A DNA stretch of 64,000 nucleotides from Elymus sibiricus (Eukaryota; Streptophyta; Magnoliopsida; Poales; Poaceae). Positions 23,831 through 36,542 of the stretch are shown piece by piece. Below the pieces are notes generated by a model. It searched no databases. It was given only the letters and a program-made list of their open reading frames with translations, and was not told the DNA's origin. Each line of letters begins with the position of its first letter. Positions within the stretch are counted from its first letter, which is position 1. The DNA lies in the NCBI GenBank assembly GCA_039707655.1, contig CM077676.1, positions 81,989,895 through 82,053,894 of the forward strand, written 5' to 3'. A program made the translations under genes and the position numbers.

Positions 23831-25841
23831 GTCCAGTTTGTACACGAAGTGCATCCAGTTTTTGCCGTAACCCTCTCAACTTTTTAGCACATGCTATGTG
23901 GGTGAAATGATGATACCATGCCAAGTTTCAACCTTTTCAGAGTTCATTTGCAGTGCTTTTCAATTTCAGGGTCATTTAGCTCAAAAAATCATTAAATGCA
24001 TGAAAAATAGCAAATGAAGTTAGAAAGGGTTGAAATTTGAGGATGTGGCTTTGAATGGTGCATATTGAATGCACAAAAAGTCTGGAGTTGAAATAAGTTT
24101 TGAAAAAAATGAAATGCTTTTGTAACAGATGAGTTTTCGTCCGAAACCTTGATACTTCGAAGGAGATGGTCCAGTTTGTACACGAAGTGCATCCAGTTTT
24201 TGCCGTAAGCCTCTCAACTTTTTAGCACATGCTATGTGGGTGAAATTATGAAACCATGACAAGTTTCAACCTTTTCAGAGTTCATTTGCAGTGCTTTTCA
24301 ATTTCAGGGTCATTTAGCTCAAAAAAAATCATTAAATGCATGAAAAATAGCAAATGAAGTTAGAAAGGGTTGAAATTTGAGGATGTGGCTTTGAATGGTG
24401 CATATTGAATGCACAAAAAGTCTGGAGTTGAAATAAGTTTAAAAAAATGAAATGCCTTTGTAACAGATGAGTTTTCTTTCGAAACCTTGATACTTCGAAG
24501 GAGATGGTCCAGTTTGTACACGAAGTGCATCCAGTTTTTGCCGTAACCCTCTCAACTTTTTATCACATGCTATGTGGGTGAAATGATGATACCATGCCAA
24601 GTTTCAACCTTTTCAGAGTTTATTTGTAGTGCTTTTCAATTTCAGGGTCATTTAGCTCAAAAAATCATTAAATGCATGAAAAATAGCAAATGAAGTTAGA
24701 AAGGGTTGAAATTTGAGGATGTGGCTTTGAATGGTGCATATTGAATGCACAAAAAGTCTGGAGTTGAAATAAGTTTAAAAAAAATGAAATGCCTTTGTAA
24801 CAGATGAGTTTTCGTCCGAAACCTTGATACTTCGAAGGAGATGGTCCAGTTTGTACACGAAGTGCATCCAGTTTTTGCTGTAACCCTCTCAACTTTTTAG
24901 CACATGCTATGTGGGTGAAATGATGATACCATGCCAAGTTTCAACCTTTTCAGAGTTCATTTGTAGTGCTTTTCAATTTCAGGGACATTTAGCTCAGAAA
25001 AATCATTAAATGCATGAAAAATAGCAAATGAAGTTAGAAAGGGTTGAAATTTGAGGATTTGGCTTCGAATGGTGACTATTGAATGCACAAAAATCTGGAG
25101 TTGAAATAAGTTTAAAAAAATGAAATGCCTTTGTAACAGATGAGTTTTCTTCCGAAACCTTGATACTTCGAAGGAGATGGTCCAGTTTGTACACGAAGTG
25201 CATCCAGTTTTTGCCGTAACCCTCTCAACTTTTTAGCACATGCTATGTGGGTGAAATGATGATACCACGCCAAGTTTCAACCTTTTCAGAGTTCATTTGT
25301 AGTGCTCAGGGTCATTTAGCTCAAAAAATCATTAAATGCATGAAAAATAGCAAATGAAGTTAGAAAGGGTTGAAATTTGAGGATGTGGCTTTGAATGGTG
25401 CATATTAAATGCACAAAAAGTCTGGAGTTGTAATAAGTTAAAAAAATGAAATGCCTTTCTAACAGATGAGTTTTCGTTCGAAACCTTGATACTTCGAAGG
25501 ACATGGTCCAGTTTGTACACGAAGTGCATCCAGTTTTTGCCGTAACCCTGTCAACTTTTTATCACATGCTATGTGGGTGAAATGATGATACCATGCCAAG
25601 TTTCAACCTTTTCAGAGTTTATTTGTAGTGCTTTTCAATTTCAGGGTCATTTAGCTCAAAAAAATCATTAAATGCATGAAATATAGCAAATGAAGTTAGA
25701 AAGGGTTGAAATTTGAGGATGTGGGTTTGAATGGTGCATATTCAATGCACAAAAAGTCTGGAGTTGAAATAAGTTTAAAAAATGAAATGCCTTTGTAACA
25801 GATGAGTTTTCGTCCGAAACCTTGATACTTCGAAGGAGATG
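23831..25841. repeat. HOR unit A-B-C-D-E-F, 2011 bp
   Basis: Monomers start at 23831, 24169, 24507, 24844, 25180 and 25506. It is a standard unit. E is the 326-bp gttgtaataag form ending ggacatgg. Confidence 0.93.
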
Positions 25842-27853
25842 GTCCAGTTTGTACACGAAGTGCATCCAGTTTTTGCCGTAACCCTCTCAACTTTTTAGCA
25901 CATGCTATGTGGGTGAAATGATGATACCATGCCAAGTTTCAACCTTTTCAGAGTTCATTTGCAGTGCTTTTCAATTTCAGGGTCATTTAGCTCAAAAAAT
26001 CATTAAATGCATGAAAAATAGCAAATGAAGTTAGAAAGGGTTGAAATTTGAGGATGTGGCTTTGAATGGTGCATATTGAATGCACAAAAAGTCTGGAGTT
26101 GAAATAAGTTTTGAAAAAAATGAAATGCTTTTGTAACAGATGAGTTTTCGTCCGAAACCTTGATACTTCGAAGGAGATGGTCCAGTTTGTACACGAAGTG
26201 CATCCAGTTTTTGCCGTAAGCCTCTCAACTTTTTAGCACATGCTATGTGGGTGAAATTATGAAACCATGACAAGTTTCAACCTTTTCAGAGTTCATTTGC
26301 AGTGCTTTTCAATTTCAGGGTCATTTAGCTCAAAAAAAATCATTAAATGCATGAAAAATAGCAAATGAAGTTAGAAAGGGTTGAAATTTGAGGATGTGGC
26401 TTTGAATGGTGCATATTGAATGCACAAAAAGTCTGGAGTTGAAATAAGTTTAAAAAAATGAAATGCCTTTGTAACAGATGAGTTTTCTTTCGAAACCTTG
26501 ATACTTCGAAGGAGATGGTCCAGTTTGTACACGAAGTGCATCCAGTTTTTGCCGTAACCCTCTCAACTTTTTATCACATGCTATGTGGGTGAAATGATGA
26601 TACCATGCCAAGTTTCAACCTTTTCAGAGTTTATTTGTAGTGCTTTTCAATTTCAGGGTCATTTAGCTCAAAAAATCATTAAATGCATGAAAAATAGCAA
26701 ATGAAGTTAGAAAGGGTTGAAATTTGAGGATGTGGCTTTGAATGGTGCATATTGAATGCACAAAAAGTCTGGAGTTGAAATAAGTTTAAAAAAAATGAAA
26801 TGCCTTTGTAACAGATGAGTTTTCGTCCGAAACCTTGATACTTCGAAGGAGATGGTCCAGTTTGTACACGAAGTGCATCCAGTTTTTGCTGTAACCCTCT
26901 CAACTTTTTAGCACATGCTATGTGGGTGAAATGATGATACCATGCCAAGTTTCAACCTTTTCAGAGTTCATTTGTAGTGCTTTTCAATTTCAGGGACATT
27001 TAGCTCAGAAAAATCATTAAATGCATGAAAAATAGCAAATGAAGTTAGAAAGGGTTGAAATTTGAGGATTTGGCTTCGAATGGTGACTATTGAATGCACA
27101 AAAATCTGGAGTTGAAATAAGTTTAAAAAAATGAAATGCCTTTGTAACAGATGAGTTTTCTTCCGAAACCTTGATACTTCGAAGGAGATGGTCCAGTTTG
27201 TACACGAAGTGCATCCAGTTTTTGCCGTAACCCTCTCAACTTTTTAGCACATGCTATGTGGGTGAAATGATGATACCACGCCAAGTTTCAACCTTTTCAG
27301 AGTTCATTTGTAGTGCTCAGGGTCATTTAGCTCAAAAAATCATTAAATGCATGAAAAATAGCAAATGAAGTTAGAAAGGGTTGAAATTTGAGGATGTGGC
27401 TTTGAATGGTGCATATTAAATGCACAAAAAGTCTGGAGTTGAAATAAGTTAAAAAAAATGAAATGCCTTTCTAACAGATGAGTTTTCGTTCGAAACCTTG
27501 ATACTTCGAAGGACATGGTCCAGTTTGTACACGAAGTGCATCCAGTTTTTGCCGTAACCCTGTCAACTTTTTATCACATGCTATGTGGGTGAAATGATGA
27601 TACCATGCCAAGTTTCAACCTTTTCAGAGTTTATTTGTAGTGCTTTTCAATTTCAGGGTCATTTAGCTCAAAAAAATCATTAAATGCATGAAATATAGCA
27701 AATGAAGTTAGAAAGGGTTGAAATTTGAGGATGTGGGTTTGAATGGTGCATATTCAATGCACAAAAAGTCTGGAGTTGAAATAAGTTTAAAAAATGAAAT
27801 GCCTTTGTAACAGATGAGTTTTCGTCCGAAACCTTGATACTTCGAAGGAGATG
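25842..27853. repeat. HOR unit A-B-C-D-E-F, 2012 bp
   Basis: Monomers start at 25842, 26180, 26518, 26855, 27191 and 27518. It is a standard unit. E reverts to the 327-bp gttgaaataag form. Confidence 0.93.
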
Positions 27854-29865
27854 GTCCAGTTTGTACACGAAGTGCATCCAGTTTTTGCCGTAACCCTCTC
27901 AACTTTTTAGCACATGCTATGTGGGTGAAATGATGATACCATGCCAAGTTTCAACCTTTTCAGAGTTCATTTGCAGTGCTTTTCAATTTCAGGGTCATTT
28001 AGCTCAAAAAATCATTAAATGCATGAAAAATAGCAAATGAAGTTAGAAAGGGTTGAAATTTGAGGATGTGGCTTTGAATGGTGCATATTGAATGCACAAA
28101 AAGTCTGGAGTTGAAATAAGTTTTGAAAAAAATGAAATGCTTTTGTAACAGATGAGTTTTCGTCCGAAACCTTGATACTTCGAAGGAGATGGTCCAGTTT
28201 GTACACGAAGTGCATCCAGTTTTTGCCGTAAGCCTCTCAACTTTTTAGCACATGCTATGTGGGTGAAATTATGAAACCATGACAAGTTTCAACCTTTTCA
28301 GAGTTCATTTGCAGTGCTTTTCAATTTCAGGGTCATTTAGCTCAAAAAAAATCATTAAATGCATGAAAAATAGCAAATGAAGTTAGAAAGGGTTGAAATT
28401 TGAGGATGTGGCTTTGAATGGTGCATATTGAATGCACAAAAAGTCTGGAGTTGAAATAAGTTTAAAAAAATGAAATGCCTTTGTAACAGATGAGTTTTCT
28501 TTCGAAACCTTGATACTTCGAAGGAGATGGTCCAGTTTGTACACGAAGTGCATCCAGTTTTTGCCGTAACCCTCTCAACTTTTTATCACATGCTATGTGG
28601 GTGAAATGATGATACCATGCCAAGTTTCAACCTTTTCAGAGTTTATTTGTAGTGCTTTTCAATTTCAGGGTCATTTAGCTCAAAAAATCTTTAAATGCAT
28701 GAAAAATAGCAAATGAAGTTAGAAAGGGTTGAAATTTGAGGATGTGGCTTTGAATGGTGCATATTGAATGCACAAAAATTCTGGAGTTGAAATAAGTTTA
28801 AAAAAAATGAAATGCCTTTGTAACAGATGAGTTTTCGTCCGAAACCTTGATACTTCGAAGGAGATGGTCCAGTTTGTACACGAAGTGCATCCAGTTTTTG
28901 CTGTAACCCTCTCAACTTTTTAGCACATGCTATGTGGGTGAAATGATGATACCATGCCAAGTTTCAACCTTTTCAGAGTTCATTTGTAGTGCTTTTCAAT
29001 TTCAGGGACATTTAGCTCAGAAAAATCATTAAATGCATGAATAATAGCAAATGAAGTTAGAAAGGGTTGAAATTTGAGGATTTGGCTTCGAATGGTGACT
29101 ATTGAATGCACAAAAATCTGGAGTTGAAATAAGTTTAAAAAAATGAAATGCCTTTGTAACAGATGAGTTTTCTTCCGAAACCTTGATACTTCGAAGGAGA
29201 TGGTCCAGTTTGTACACGAAGTGCATCCAGTTTTTGCCGTAACCCTCTCAACTTTTTAGCACATGCTATGTGGGTGAAATGATGATACCACGCCAAGTTT
29301 CAACCTTTTCAGAGTTCATTTGTAGTGCTCAGGGTCATTTAGCTCAAAAAATCATTAAATGCATGAAAAATAGCAAATGAAGTTAGAAAGGGTTGAAATT
29401 TGAGGATGTGGCTTTGAATGGTGCATATTAAATGCACAAAAAGTCTGGAGTTGAAATAAGTTAAAAAAAATGAAATGCCTTTCTAACAGATGAGTTTTCG
29501 TTCGAAACCTTGATACTTCGAAGGACATGGTCCAGTTTGTACACGAAGTGCATCCAGTTTTTGCCATAACCCTGTCAACTTTTTATCACATGCTATGTGG
29601 GTGAAATGATGATACCATGCCAAGTTTCAACCTTTTCAGAGTTTATTTGTAGTGCTTTTCAATTTCAGGGTCATTTAGCTCAAAAAAATCATTAAATGCA
29701 TGAAATATAGCAAATGAAGTTAGAAAGGGTTGAAATTTGAGGATGTGGGTTTGAATGGTGCATATTCAATGCACAAAAAGTCTGGAGTTGAAATAAGTTT
29801 AAAAAATGAAATGCCTTTGTAACAGATGAGTTTTCGTCCGAAACCTTGATACTTCGAAGGAGATG
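27854..29865. repeat. HOR unit A-B-C-D-E-F, 2012 bp
   Basis: Monomers start at 27854, 28192, 28530, 28867, 29203 and 29530. Private changes are atctttaaatg and aaaaattctgg in C, gaataatagc in D and gccataacc in F. Otherwise it matches its neighbours. Confidence 0.93.
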
Positions 29866-31876
29866 GTCCAGTTTGTACACGAAGTGCATCCAGTTTTTGC
29901 CGTAACCCTCTCAACTTTTTAGCACATGCTATGTGGGTGAAATGATGATACCATGCCAAGTTTCAACCTTTTCAGAGTTCATTTGCAGTGCTTTTCAATT
30001 TCAGGGTCATTTAGCTCAAAAAATCATTAAATGCATGAAAAATAGCAAATGAAGTTAGAAAGGGTTGAAATTTGAGGATGTGGCTTTGAATGGTGCATAT
30101 TGAATGCACAAAAAGTCTGGAGTTGAAATAAGTTTTGAAAAAAATGAAATGCTTTTGTAACAGATGAGTTTTCGTCCGAAACCTTGATACTTCGAAGGAG
30201 ATGGTCCAGTTTGTACACGAAGTGCATCCAGTTTTTGCCGTAAGCCTCTCAACTTTTTAGCACATGCTATGTGGGTGAAATTATGAAACCATGACAAGTT
30301 TCAACCTTTTCAGAGTTCATTTGCAGTGCTTTTCAATTTCAGGGTCATTTAGCTCAAAAAAAATCATTAAATGCATGAAAAATAGCAAATGAAGTTAGAA
30401 AGGGTTGAAATTTGAGGATGTGGCTTTGAATGGTGCATATTGAATGCACAAAAAGTCTGGAGTTGAAATAAGTTTAAAAAAATGAAATGCCTTTGTAACA
30501 GATGAGTTTTCTTTCGAAACCTTGATACTTCGAAGGAGATGGTCCAGTTTGTACACGAAGTGCATCCAGTTTTTGCCGTAACCCTCTCAACTTTTTATCA
30601 CATGCTATGTGGGTGAAATGATGATACCATGCCAAGTTTCAACCTTTTCAGAGTTTATTTGTAGTGCTTTTCAATTTCAGGGTCATTTAGCTCAAAAAAT
30701 CAGTAAATGCATGAAAAATTGCAAATGAAGTTAGAAAGGGTTGAAATTTGAGGATGTGGCTTTGAATGGTGCATATTGAATGCACAAAAAGTCTGGAGTT
30801 GAAATAAGTTTAAAAAAATGAAATGCCTTTGTAACAGATGAGTTTTCGTCCGAAACCTTGATACTTCGAAGGAGATGGTCCAGTTTGTACACGAAGTGCA
30901 TCCAGTTTTTGCTGTAACCCTCTCAACTTTTTAGCACATGCTATGTGGGTGAAATGATGATACCATGCCAAGTTTCAACCTTTTCAGAGTTCATTTGTAG
31001 TGCTTTTCAATTTCAGGGACATTTAGCTCAGAAAAATCATTAAATGCATGAAAAATAGCAAATGAAGTTAGAAAGGGTTGAAATTTGAGGATTTGGCTTC
31101 GAATGGTGACTATTGAATGCACAAAAATCTGGAGTTGAAATAAGTTTAAAAAAATGAAATGCCTTTGTAACAGATGAGTTTTCTTCCGAAACCTTGATAC
31201 TTCGAAGGAGATGGTCCAGTTTGTACACGAAGTGCATCCAGTTTTTGCCGTAACCCTCTCAACTTTTTAGCACATGCTATGTGGGTGAAATGATGATACC
31301 ACGCCAAGTTTCAACCTTTTCAGAGTTCATTTGTAGTGCTCAGGGTCATTTAGCTCAAAAAATCATTAAATGCATGAAAAATAGCAAATGAAGTTAGAAA
31401 GGGTTGAAATTTGAGGATGTGGCTTTGAATGGTGCATATTAAATGCACAAAAAGTCTGGAGTTGAAATAAGTTAAAAAAAATGAAATGCCTTTCTAACAG
31501 ATGACTTTTCGTTCGAAACCTTGATACTTCGAAGGAGATGGTCCAGTTTGTACACGAAGTGCATCCAGTTTTTGCCGTAACCCTGTCAACTTTTTATCAC
31601 ATGCTATGTGGGTGAAATGATGATACCATGCCAAGTTTCAACCTTTTCAGAGTTTATTTGTAGTGCTTTTCAATTTCAGGGTCATTTAGCTCAAAAAAAT
31701 CATTAAATGCATGAAATATAGCAAATGAAGTTAGAAAGGGTTGAAATTTGAGGATGTGGGTTTGAATGGTGCATATTCAATGCACAAAAAGTCTGGAGTT
31801 GAAATAAGTTTAAAAAATGAAATGCCTTTGTAACAGATGAGTTTTCGTCCGAAACCTTGATACGTCGAAGGAGATG
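29866..31876. repeat. HOR unit A-B-C-D-E-F, 2011 bp
   Basis: Monomers start at 29866, 30204, 30542, 30878, 31214 and 31541. C is 336 bp with atcagtaaatg and gaaaaattgc. E has gatgactttt and ends ggagatgg, unlike the other complete units from 18.5 kb but like the E at 1350, which lies 29,864 bp upstream. Confidence 0.92.
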
Positions 31877-33214
31877 GTCCAGTTTGTACACGAAGTGCAT
31901 CCAGTTTTTGCCGTAACCCTCTCAACTTTTTAGCACATGCTATGTGGGTGAAATGATGATACCATGCCAAGTTTCAACCTTTTCAGAGTTCATTTGCAGT
32001 GCTTTTCAATTTCAGGGTCATTTAGCTCAAAAAAAATCATTAAATGCATGAAAAATAGCAAATGAAGTTAGAAAGGGTTGAAATTTGAGGATGTGGCTTT
32101 GAATGGTGCATATTGAATGCACAAAAAGTCTGGAGTTGAAATAAGTTTAAAAAAAATGAAATGCCTTTGTAACAGATGAGTTTTCGTCCGAAACCTTGAT
32201 ACTTCGAAGCAGATGGTCCAGTTTGTACACGAAGTGCATCCAGTTTTTGCTGTAACCCTCTCAACTTTTTAGCACATGCTATGTGGGTGAAATGATGATA
32301 CCATGCCAAGTTTCAACCTTTTCAGAGTTAATTTGTAGTGCTTTTCAATTTTAGGGACATTTAGCTCAGAAAAATCATTAAATGCATGAAAAATAGCAAA
32401 TAAAGTTAGAAAGGGTTGAAATTTGAGGATTTGGCTTCGAATGGTGACTATTGAATGCACAAAAATCTGGAGTTGAAATAAGTTTAAAAAAATGAAATGC
32501 CTTTGTAACAGATGAGTTTTCTTCCGAAACCTTGATACTTCGAAGGAGATGGTCCCGTTTGTACACGAAGTGCATCCAGTTTTTGCCGTAACCCTCTCAA
32601 CTTTTTAGCACATTCTATGTGGGTGAAATGATGATACCACGCCAAGTTTCAACCTTTTCAGAGTTCATTTGTAGTGCTCAGGGTCATTTAGCTCAAAAAA
32701 TCATTAAATGCATGAAAAATAGCAAATGAAGTTAGAAAGGGTTGAAATTTGAGGATGTGGATTTGAATGGTGCATATTAAATGCACAAAAAGTCTGGAGT
32801 TGAAATAAGTTAAAAAAAATGAAATGCCTTTCTAACAGATGAGTTTTCGTTCGAAACCTTGATACTTCGAAGGACATGGTCCAGTTTGTACACGAAGTGC
32901 ATCTAGTTTTTGCCGTAACCCTGTCAACTTTTTATCACATGCTATGTGGGTGAAATGATGATACCATGCCAAGTTTCAACCTTTTCAGAGTTTACTTGTA
33001 GTGCTTTTCAATTTCAGGGTCATTTAGCTCAAAAAAATCATTAAATGCATGAAATATAGCAAATGAAGTTAGAAAGGGTTGAAATTTGAGGATGTGGGTT
33101 TGAATGGTGCATATTCAATGCACAAAAAGTCTGGAGTTGAAATAAGTTTAAAAAATGAAATGCCTTTGTAACAGATGAGTTTTCGTCCGAAACCTTGATA
33201 CTTCGAAGGAGATG
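31877..33214. repeat. 4-mer HOR unit A/C-D-E-F, 1338 bp
   Basis: Monomers start at 31877, 32216, 32552 and 32879. It has the same composition and length as the unit at 2013, with shared private variants at 32330, 32556, 32614 and 32761. Its own changes include tacgtcg, gaagcagatgg, caaataaagtt and catctagttt. Confidence 0.9.
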
Positions 33215-34889
33215 GTCTAGTTTGTACACGAAGTGCATCCAGTTTTTGCCGTAACCCTCTCAACTTTTTAGCACATGCTATGTGGGGGAAATGATGATAC
33301 CATGCCAAGTTTCAACCTTTTCAGAGTTCATTTGCAGTGCTTTTCAATTTCAGGGTCATTTAGCTCAAAAAAAATCATTAAATGCATGAAAAATAGCAAA
33401 TGAAGTTAGAAAGGGTTGAAATTTGAGAATGTGGCTTTGAATGGTGCATATTGAATGCACAAAAAGTCTGGAGTTGAAATAAGTTTAAAAAAATGAAATG
33501 CCTTTGTAACAGATGACTTTTCGTTCGAAACCTTGATACTTCGTAGGTGATGGTCCAGTTTGTACACGAAGTGCATCCAGTTTTTGCCGTAACCCTGTCA
33601 ACTTTTTATCACATGCTATGTGGGTGAAATGATGATACCATGCCAAGTTTCAACCTTTTCAGAGTTTATTTGTAGTGCTTTTCAATTTCAGGGTCATTTA
33701 GCTCAAAAAAATCATTAAATGCATGAAAAATAGCAAATGAAGTTAGAAAGGGTTGAAATTTGAGGATGTGGCTTTGAATGGTGCATATTGAATGCACAAA
33801 AAGTCTGGAGTTGAAATAAGTTTTAAAAAAATGAAATGCCTTTGTAACAGATGAGTTTTCGTCCGAAACCTTGATACTTCGAAGGAGATGGTCCAGTTTG
33901 TACACGAAGTGCATCCAGTTTTTGCTGTAACCCTCTCAACTTTTTAGCACATGCTATGTGGGTGAAATGATGATACCATGCCAAGTTTCAACCTTTTCAG
34001 AGTTCATTTGTAGTGCTTTTCAATTTCAGGGACATTTAGCTCAGAAAAATCATTAAATGCATGAAAAATAGCAAATGAAGTTAGAAAGGGTTGAAATTTG
34101 AGGATTTGGCTTCGAATGGTGACTATTGAATGCACAAAAATCTGGAGTTGAAATAAGTTTAAAAAAATGAAATGCCTTTGTAACAGATGAGTTTTCTTCC
34201 GAAACCTTGATACTTCGAAGGAGATGGTCCAGTTTGTACACGAAGTGCATCCAGTTTTTGCCGTAACCCTCTCAAATTTTTAGCACATGCTATGTGGGTG
34301 AAATGATGATACCACGCCAAGTTTCAACCTTTTCAGAGTTCATTTGTAGTGCTCAGGGTCATTTAGCTCAAAAAATCATTAAATGCATGAAAAATAGCAA
34401 ATGAAGTTAGAAAGGGTTGAAATTTGAGGATGTGGCTTTGAATGGTGCATATTAAATGCACAAAAAGTCTGGAGTTGAAATAAGTTAAAAAAAATGAAAT
34501 GCCTTTGTAACAGATGAGTTTTCGTTCGAAACCTTGATACTTCGAAGGAGATGGTCCAGTTTGTACACGAAGTGCATCCAGGTTTTGCCGTAACCCTGTC
34601 AACTTTTTATCACATGCTATGTGGGTGAAATGATGATACCATGCCAAGTTTCAACCTTTTCAGAGTTTATTTGTAGTGCTTTTCAATTTCAGGGTAATTT
34701 AGCTCAAAAAAATCATTAAATGCATGAAATATAGCAAATGAAGTTAGAAAGGGTTGAAATTTGAGGATGTGGGTTTGAATGGTGCATATTCAATGCACAA
34801 AAAGTCTGGAGTTGAAATAAGTTTAAAAAATGAAATGCCTTTGTAACAGATGAGTTTTCGTCCGAAACCTTGATACTTCGAAGGAGATG
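33215..34889. repeat. 5-mer HOR unit A/B-C-D-E-F, 1675 bp
   Basis: Monomers start at 33215, 33553, 33891, 34227 and 34554. The first has an A head with private ggggg (g at 33287) and a B tail, so A and B are fused. E shows ctcaaatttttagc and F shows catccaggttttgcc; both define the lineage of the next 5-20 kb. Confidence 0.88.
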
Positions 34890-36542
34890 GTCCAGTTTGT
34901 ACACGAAGTGCATCAAGTTTTTGCCGTAACCCTCTCAACTTTTTAGCACATGCTATGTGGGTGAAATGATGATACCATGCCAAGTTTCAACCTTTTCAGA
35001 GTTCATTTGCAGTGCTTTTCAATTTCAGGGTCATTTAGCTCAAAAAAAATCATTAAATGCATGAAAAATAGCAAATGAAGTTAGAAAGGGTTGAAATTTG
35101 AGGATGTGGCTTTGAATGGTGCATATTGAATGCACAAAAAGTCTGGAGTTGAAATAAGTTTAAAAAAATGAAATGCCTTTGTAACAGATGAGTTTTCGTT
35201 CGAAACCTTGATACTTCGTAGGAGATGGTCCAGTTTGTACACGAAGTGCATCCAGTTTTTGCCGTAACCCTGTCAACTTTTTATCACATGCTATGTGGGT
35301 GAAATGATGATACCATGCCAAGTTTCAACCTTTTCAGAGTTTATTTGTAGTGCTTTTCAATTTCAGGGTCATTTAGCTCAAAAAAATCATTAAATGCATG
35401 AAAAATAGCAAATGAAGTTAGAAAGGGTTGAAATTTGAGGATGTGGCTTTGAATGGTGCATATTGAATGCACAAAAAGTCTGGAGTTGAAATAAGTTTAA
35501 AAAAAATGAAATGCCTTTGTAACAGATGAGTTTTCGTCCGAAACCTTGATACTTCGAAGGAGATGGTCCAGTTTTTGCTGTAACCCTCTAAACTTTTTAG
35601 CACATGCTATGTGGGTGAAATGATGATACCATGCCAAGTTTCAACCTTTTCAGAGTTCATTTGTAGTGCTTTTCAATTTCAGGGACATTTAGCTCAGAAA
35701 AATCATTAAATGCATGAAAAATAGCAAATGAAGTTAGAAAGGGTTGAAATTTGAGGATTTGGCTTCGAATGGTGACTATTGAATGCACAAAAATCTGGAG
35801 TTGAAATAAGTTTAAAAAAATGAAATGCCTTTGTAACAGATGAGTTTTCTTCCGAAACCTTGATACTTCGAAGGAGATGGTCCAGTTTGTACACGAAGTG
35901 CATCCAGTTTTTGCCGTAACCCTCTCAAATTTTTAGCACATGCTATGTGGGTGAAATGATGATACCACGCCAAGTTTCAACCTTTTCAGAGTTCATTTGT
36001 AGTGCTCAGGGTCATTTAGCTCAAAAAATCATTAAATGCATGAAAAATAGCAAATGAAGTTAGAAAGGGTTGAAATTTGAGGATGTGGCTTTGAATGGTG
36101 CATATTAAATGCACAAAAAGTCTGGAGTTGAAATAAGTTAAAAAAAATGAAATGCCTTTGTAACAGATGAGTTTTCGTTCGAAACCTTGATACTTCGAAG
36201 GAGATGGTCCAGTTTGTACACGAAGTGCATCCAGGTTTTGCCGTAACCCTGTCAACTTTTTATCACATGCTATGTGGGTGAAATGATGATACCATGCCAA
36301 GTTTCAACCTTTTCAGAGTTTATTTGTAGTGCTTTTCAATTTCAGGGTCATTTAGCTCAAAAAAATCATTAAATGCATGAAATATAGCAAATGAAGTTAG
36401 AAAGGGTTGAAATTTGAGGATGTGGGTTTGAATGGTGCATATTCAATGCACAAAAAGTCTGGAGTTGAAATAAGTTTAAAAAATGAAATGCCTTTGTAAC
36501 AGATGAGTTTTCGTCCGAAACCTTGATACTTCGAAGGAGATG
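34890..36542. repeat. 5-mer HOR unit A/B-C-Ddel-E-F, 1653 bp, copy 1
   Basis: Monomers start at 34890, 35228, 35566, 35880 and 36207. A/B has gcatcaagttt. D lacks 22 bp and is 314 bp long. A private ctctaaac occurs in this copy's D. Confidence 0.92.
35566..35879. repeat. Deleted D monomer, 314 bp
   Basis: The head reads ggtccagtttttgctg. Compared with full D monomers, 22 bp between two ccagttt direct repeats are gone, leaving one copy of ccagttt. This is the classic outcome of slippage or short-repeat recombination. Identical deletions at 37219 and 38872 show one event followed by amplification. Confidence 0.92.

Noticed and set aside
35566..35588. Sequencing error as the cause of the 22-bp loss in D.
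   Set aside because: The same deletion is present in three separate monomers with matching flanks, and it sits between direct repeats, so a real event is more likely. Assembly duplication of one copy cannot be fully excluded.
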